This document shows, in pieces, positions 3,913 through 5,733 of a stretch of 5,733 bases of DNA (positions within the stretch are counted from its first letter, which is position 1; each line of letters starts with the position of its first letter). Origin of the DNA: Paracoccaceae bacterium (GTDB taxonomy: Bacteria > Pseudomonadota > Alphaproteobacteria > Rhodobacterales > Rhodobacteraceae). Both the position numbers and the translations under genes were made by a program. The notes under the pieces are model-generated. The model saw only the letters and a program-made list of their open reading frames with translations. It was not told the origin of the DNA and did no database searches. Where the stretch lies: assembly GCA_015485375.1 (NCBI GenBank), contig WFTU01000345.1, positions 1-5,733 of the forward strand, given 5' to 3'.

Positions 3913-5381
3913 TTGTCGTCTTTCAGCTTGAAACCGTGGTCGATCCTGTCCATCGGGCGCACCGGATAATCGCCGGAGAAACAGGCATCGCAATACTGCG
4001 GGTTGTCGTTGTCGCGCGCCTCGAAGCCGCCAACCGCGCGATAGAGACCGTCCAGCGAGATGAAGCGCAGGCTGTCCACGCCGAGGTGCTTGCGCATCTG
4101 TTCCTCGGACATATGCGCGGCGAGAAGCTTGTCCTTGTCCGGCGTATCGACGCCATAGAAGCACGGCCATTTCGTGGGCGGGGAGGCGATGCGGAAGTGG
4201 ACCTCCGCCGCGCCGGCGTCCAGCACCATTTCCTTGATCTTGCGGCTGGTGGTGCCGCGCACGACCGAGTCATCGACCAGTATCACCCGCTTGCCCTCGA
4301 TCAGGGCGCGGTTGACGTTCAGCTTCAGGCGCACACCCATGTTGCGGATCTGCTCGGTCGGCTCGATGAAGGTGCGGCCGACATACTGGTTGCGAATGAT
4401 GCCCATGGCATAGGGGATGCCGCTTTCCTGCGAATAGCCGATCGCCGCCGGTGTGCCGCTGTCGGGCACGGGGCAGACCAGATCGGCCTCCACGGGGGCT
4501 TCCTTGGCCAGTTCCACACCGATGCGGCGGCGGGATTCATAGACCGACTGCCCGCCGATGATGCTGTCGGGGCGCGAGAAATAGACGTTCTCGAAAATGC
4601 AGAAACGCGGGCTGGATTTGTGGAAGGGGAAGACGCTCTCGATTCCGTCTTTGGTGATGACGACCATCTCGCCCGGCTCGACCTCGCGCACGAACTCCGC
4701 GCCGATGATGTCGAGGGCGCAGGTTTCCGAGGACAGCACCCAGCCGTCGCCGATCCGGCCGAGCATCAAGGGGCGCACGCCGAGCGCGTCGCGCACGCCG
4801 ATCAGTTTGGTGCGGGTCATGGCAACGATGGAGAAGGCGCCTTCGACGCGGCGCAGCGCGTCCTTCAGCCGTTCGGGGATGTTCTTCTGGATCGAGCGCG
4901 CCATCAGATGCACGATGCATTCGGAATCGGACGAGGACTGGAAGATCGAGCCACGCTCGATCAGTTCCTTGCGCAGGGCCTCGGCGTTGGTGATGTTGCC
5001 GTTGTGGGCAATGGCACAGCCGCCCATGGCGAATTCGGCGAACAGCGGCTGCACGTCGCGGATCTGCGACACGCCCTTGGAGCCGGAGGTCGAATAGCGC
5101 ACGTGGCCGATCGAGAGTTCGCCCGGCAGGGTCTCCATCAGGCTGGCCTTGGTGAAGTTGTCCCGCACATAGCCGAAGCGGCGCACGTTGGAAAAGCCGA
5201 CCTCGGGGGCGTAGGCGGTGATGCCGCCGGCCTCCTGCCCGCGGTGTTGCAGCGCGTGCAGGCCGAGGGCGACGAAGTTGGCGGCGTCCTTGAGGCCGAT
5301 CACCCCGTAAACGCCGCATTCCTCGTGCAGTTTGTCATCGTCGAAAGGATTGGTCGAAAGGGCAACGGGGGCAGAGGTCAT
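3909..5381 (-). CDS. purF: Amidophosphoribosyltransferase (glutamine PRPP amidotransferase)
   Basis: A 490-residue enzyme that converts PRPP and glutamine to 5-phosphoribosylamine, the first committed step of purine synthesis, in the cytoplasm. The N-terminal Ntn glutaminase domain has the nucleophile Cys22 in HEECGVYG, exposed after removal of a 21-residue propeptide. It also has HVRYSTSG with Arg95, HNGN at 126-129 and Asp152. The C-terminal phosphoribosyltransferase domain has the PRPP loop ILVDDSVVRGTTS (about 367-379). Cys261, Cys407, Cys464 and Cys467 match the four [4Fe-4S] ligands of the Bacillus subtilis type enzyme, unlike E. coli PurF, which has neither propeptide nor cluster. The length is normal and no motif is missing. 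The ATG at 5381 gives the usual N terminus, although no strong Shine-Dalgarno is visible. Its own promoter is predicted just upstream, and the SDR gene overlaps its stop. Confidence 0.97.
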   Translation of the reverse strand: MTSAPVALSTNPFDDDKLHEECGVYGVIGLKDAANFVALGLHALQHRGQEAGGITAYAPEVGFSNVRRFGYVRDNFTKASLMETLPGELSIGHVRYSTSGSKGVSQIRDVQPLFAEFAMGGCAIAHNGNITNAEALRKELIERGSIFQSSSDSECIVHLMARSIQKNIPERLKDALRRVEGAFSIVAMTRTKLIGVRDALGVRPLMLGRIGDGWVLSSETCALDIIGAEFVREVEPGEMVVITKDGIESVFPFHKSSPRFCIFENVYFSRPDSIIGGQSVYESRRRIGVELAKEAPVEADLVCPVPDSGTPAAIGYSQESGIPYAMGIIRNQYVGRTFIEPTEQIRNMGVRLKLNVNRALIEGKRVILVDDSVVRGTTSRKIKEMVLDAGAAEVHFRIASPPTKWPCFYGVDTPDKDKLLAAHMSEEQMRKHLGVDSLRFISLDGLYRAVGGFEARDNDNPQYCDACFSGDYPVRPMDRIDHGFKLKDDK

Positions 5382-5418
5382 ATAAGCGGCTCGCGAACAG
5401 GGTTGCTATCTGCTTCGC

Positions 5419-5447
5419 CTTATACGACCCGGAAACGCGGGTGTCAC
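5419..5447 (-). promoter_or_regulatory. Predicted sigma70-type promoter of purF
   Basis: The minus strand has GTGACA (5442-5447) and TATAAG (5419-5424) separated by exactly 17 bases, 37 bp upstream of the purF ATG. Both are close to the TTGACA/TATAAT consensus. The -35 hexamer lies in the loop and stem of the hairpin at 5432-5456. No PurR-type operator was recognised. This is a pattern call only. Confidence 0.55.
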
Positions 5448-5456
5448 CCGCGTTTC
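5432..5456 (-). terminator. Hairpin between the cvpA-like gene and purF
   Basis: A perfect 11-bp inverted repeat (GAAACGCGGGT / ACCCGCGTTTC) with a 3-base loop lies 18 bp after the stop of the upstream gene. The stem has A and T tracts at its foot, as intrinsic terminators do, but only CC follows the TTTC, so read-through is likely. It could end or reduce cvpA transcription before purF starts from its own promoter. Confidence 0.55.
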
Positions 5457-5474
5457 GTCCACTGTGGCGATTTA

Positions 5475-5733
5475 TCAGCCCTCGGTGGTGGCCGGTTCGG
5501 CGGGTGTGGCTTCCGGTGCCGCTTCGGGCGTGGCGTCGCCGCCGGTGCAGCTCGATGTCAGCTCCTCGTAGGGGCCGACCAGCCATTCCGGAACTTCGGT
5601 CGGGATGTATTCTTTCAGCTGCGCCTGCTGTTCGGCCAGCATTTGGCGGGTCTTCGAGTTTTCAACGATGTCGAAGCCCTCGCCACCGGCGATGAAGAAG
5701 TCATAGGCCACCAGCGCGGCCACAACCAGAACC
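5475..5733 (-). CDS. cvpA: CvpA family membrane protein, C-terminal part (partial)
   Basis: The frame runs from the right edge to the TGA at 5475-5477, giving 86 visible residues. It opens with the end of a hydrophobic segment (VLVVAALVAYDFFIAG), probably a last membrane helix. A charged soluble stretch with ENSKTRQML and PEWLVGPYEEL follows, ending in an Ala/Pro/Glu/Thr-rich low-complexity tail after a lone Cys. CvpA is an inner-membrane protein named for its role in colicin V production in E. coli, and it often precedes purF. That position, plus the helix-then-tail layout, is the main reason for the name; the conserved CvpA core lies outside the window. The start is also outside: the GTG at 5721-5723 is an internal Val codon. 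Another small membrane protein cannot be excluded. Confidence 0.7.
   Translation of the reverse strand, partial: VLVVAALVAYDFFIAGGEGFDIVENSKTRQMLAEQQAQLKEYIPTEVPEWLVGPYEELTSSCTGGDATPEAAPEATPAEPATTEG

Noticed and set aside
3913..4170. N-terminal extension of the SDR protein
   Set aside because: This part is purF read in another frame; the SDR fold starts at MKISSDTIALVTG and the ATGA overlap with purF is a usual operon junction.
5475..5723. GTG at 5721-5723 as the start of an 82-residue protein
   Set aside because: The frame is open to the window edge and the upstream codons (Val, Leu, Val) continue a hydrophobic membrane segment, so the GTG is internal.

Overview
The window looks like chromosomal DNA of an alphaproteobacterium, most probably of the Rhodobacterales (Rhodobacter/Roseobacter group). 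The reasons are the high GC content, the cvpA-purF-SDR gene order on the minus strand, and three small proteins with the SGAxTVDWVVLTAA start that I associate with that group. No database search was possible, so the taxonomic call is an inference.

Left part (1-1026, plus strand): the last 26 codons of an unidentified gene, then a complete alpha/beta hydrolase of the lysophospholipase / monoacylglycerol lipase type with a visible Ser-Asp-His triad. The 11-bp gap with a strong Shine-Dalgarno suggests the two are co-transcribed.

Middle part (1047-3132, minus strand): a tandem array of three paralogous genes of 157, 155 and 156 codons. Each product has a 13-residue leader ending in Gly, then a hydrophobic helix starting A-V/I-T-V-D-W, then an acidic Asn/Thr/Gly/Tyr-rich ectodomain with a conserved YSIGG motif near the end. 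They resemble type IVb pilins or pseudopilins (Flp/TadE-like) but are longer than ordinary Flp pilins. Their function is unknown.

The spacers between the copies hold the scars of the duplications. A decayed copy of the hydrolase 3' end lies between copies 1 and 2. A decayed copy of the SDR 3' end, with its stop codon in place, lies between copies 2 and 3. This fits an ancestral order hydrolase - pilin-like gene - SDR, with repeated tandem duplication that carried along the ends of both neighbours.

Right part (3256-5733, minus strand): the C-terminal part of a CvpA-like membrane protein, a hairpin that probably contains the -35 hexamer of the purF promoter, purF (glutamine PRPP amidotransferase, first committed step of purine synthesis), and an SDR-family gene whose start overlaps the purF stop by 4 bases. 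The SDR lacks the classical catalytic serine and NNAG motif, so it may be an atypical or non-catalytic family member. No tRNA, rRNA, CRISPR array, transposase or intact mobile element was seen.
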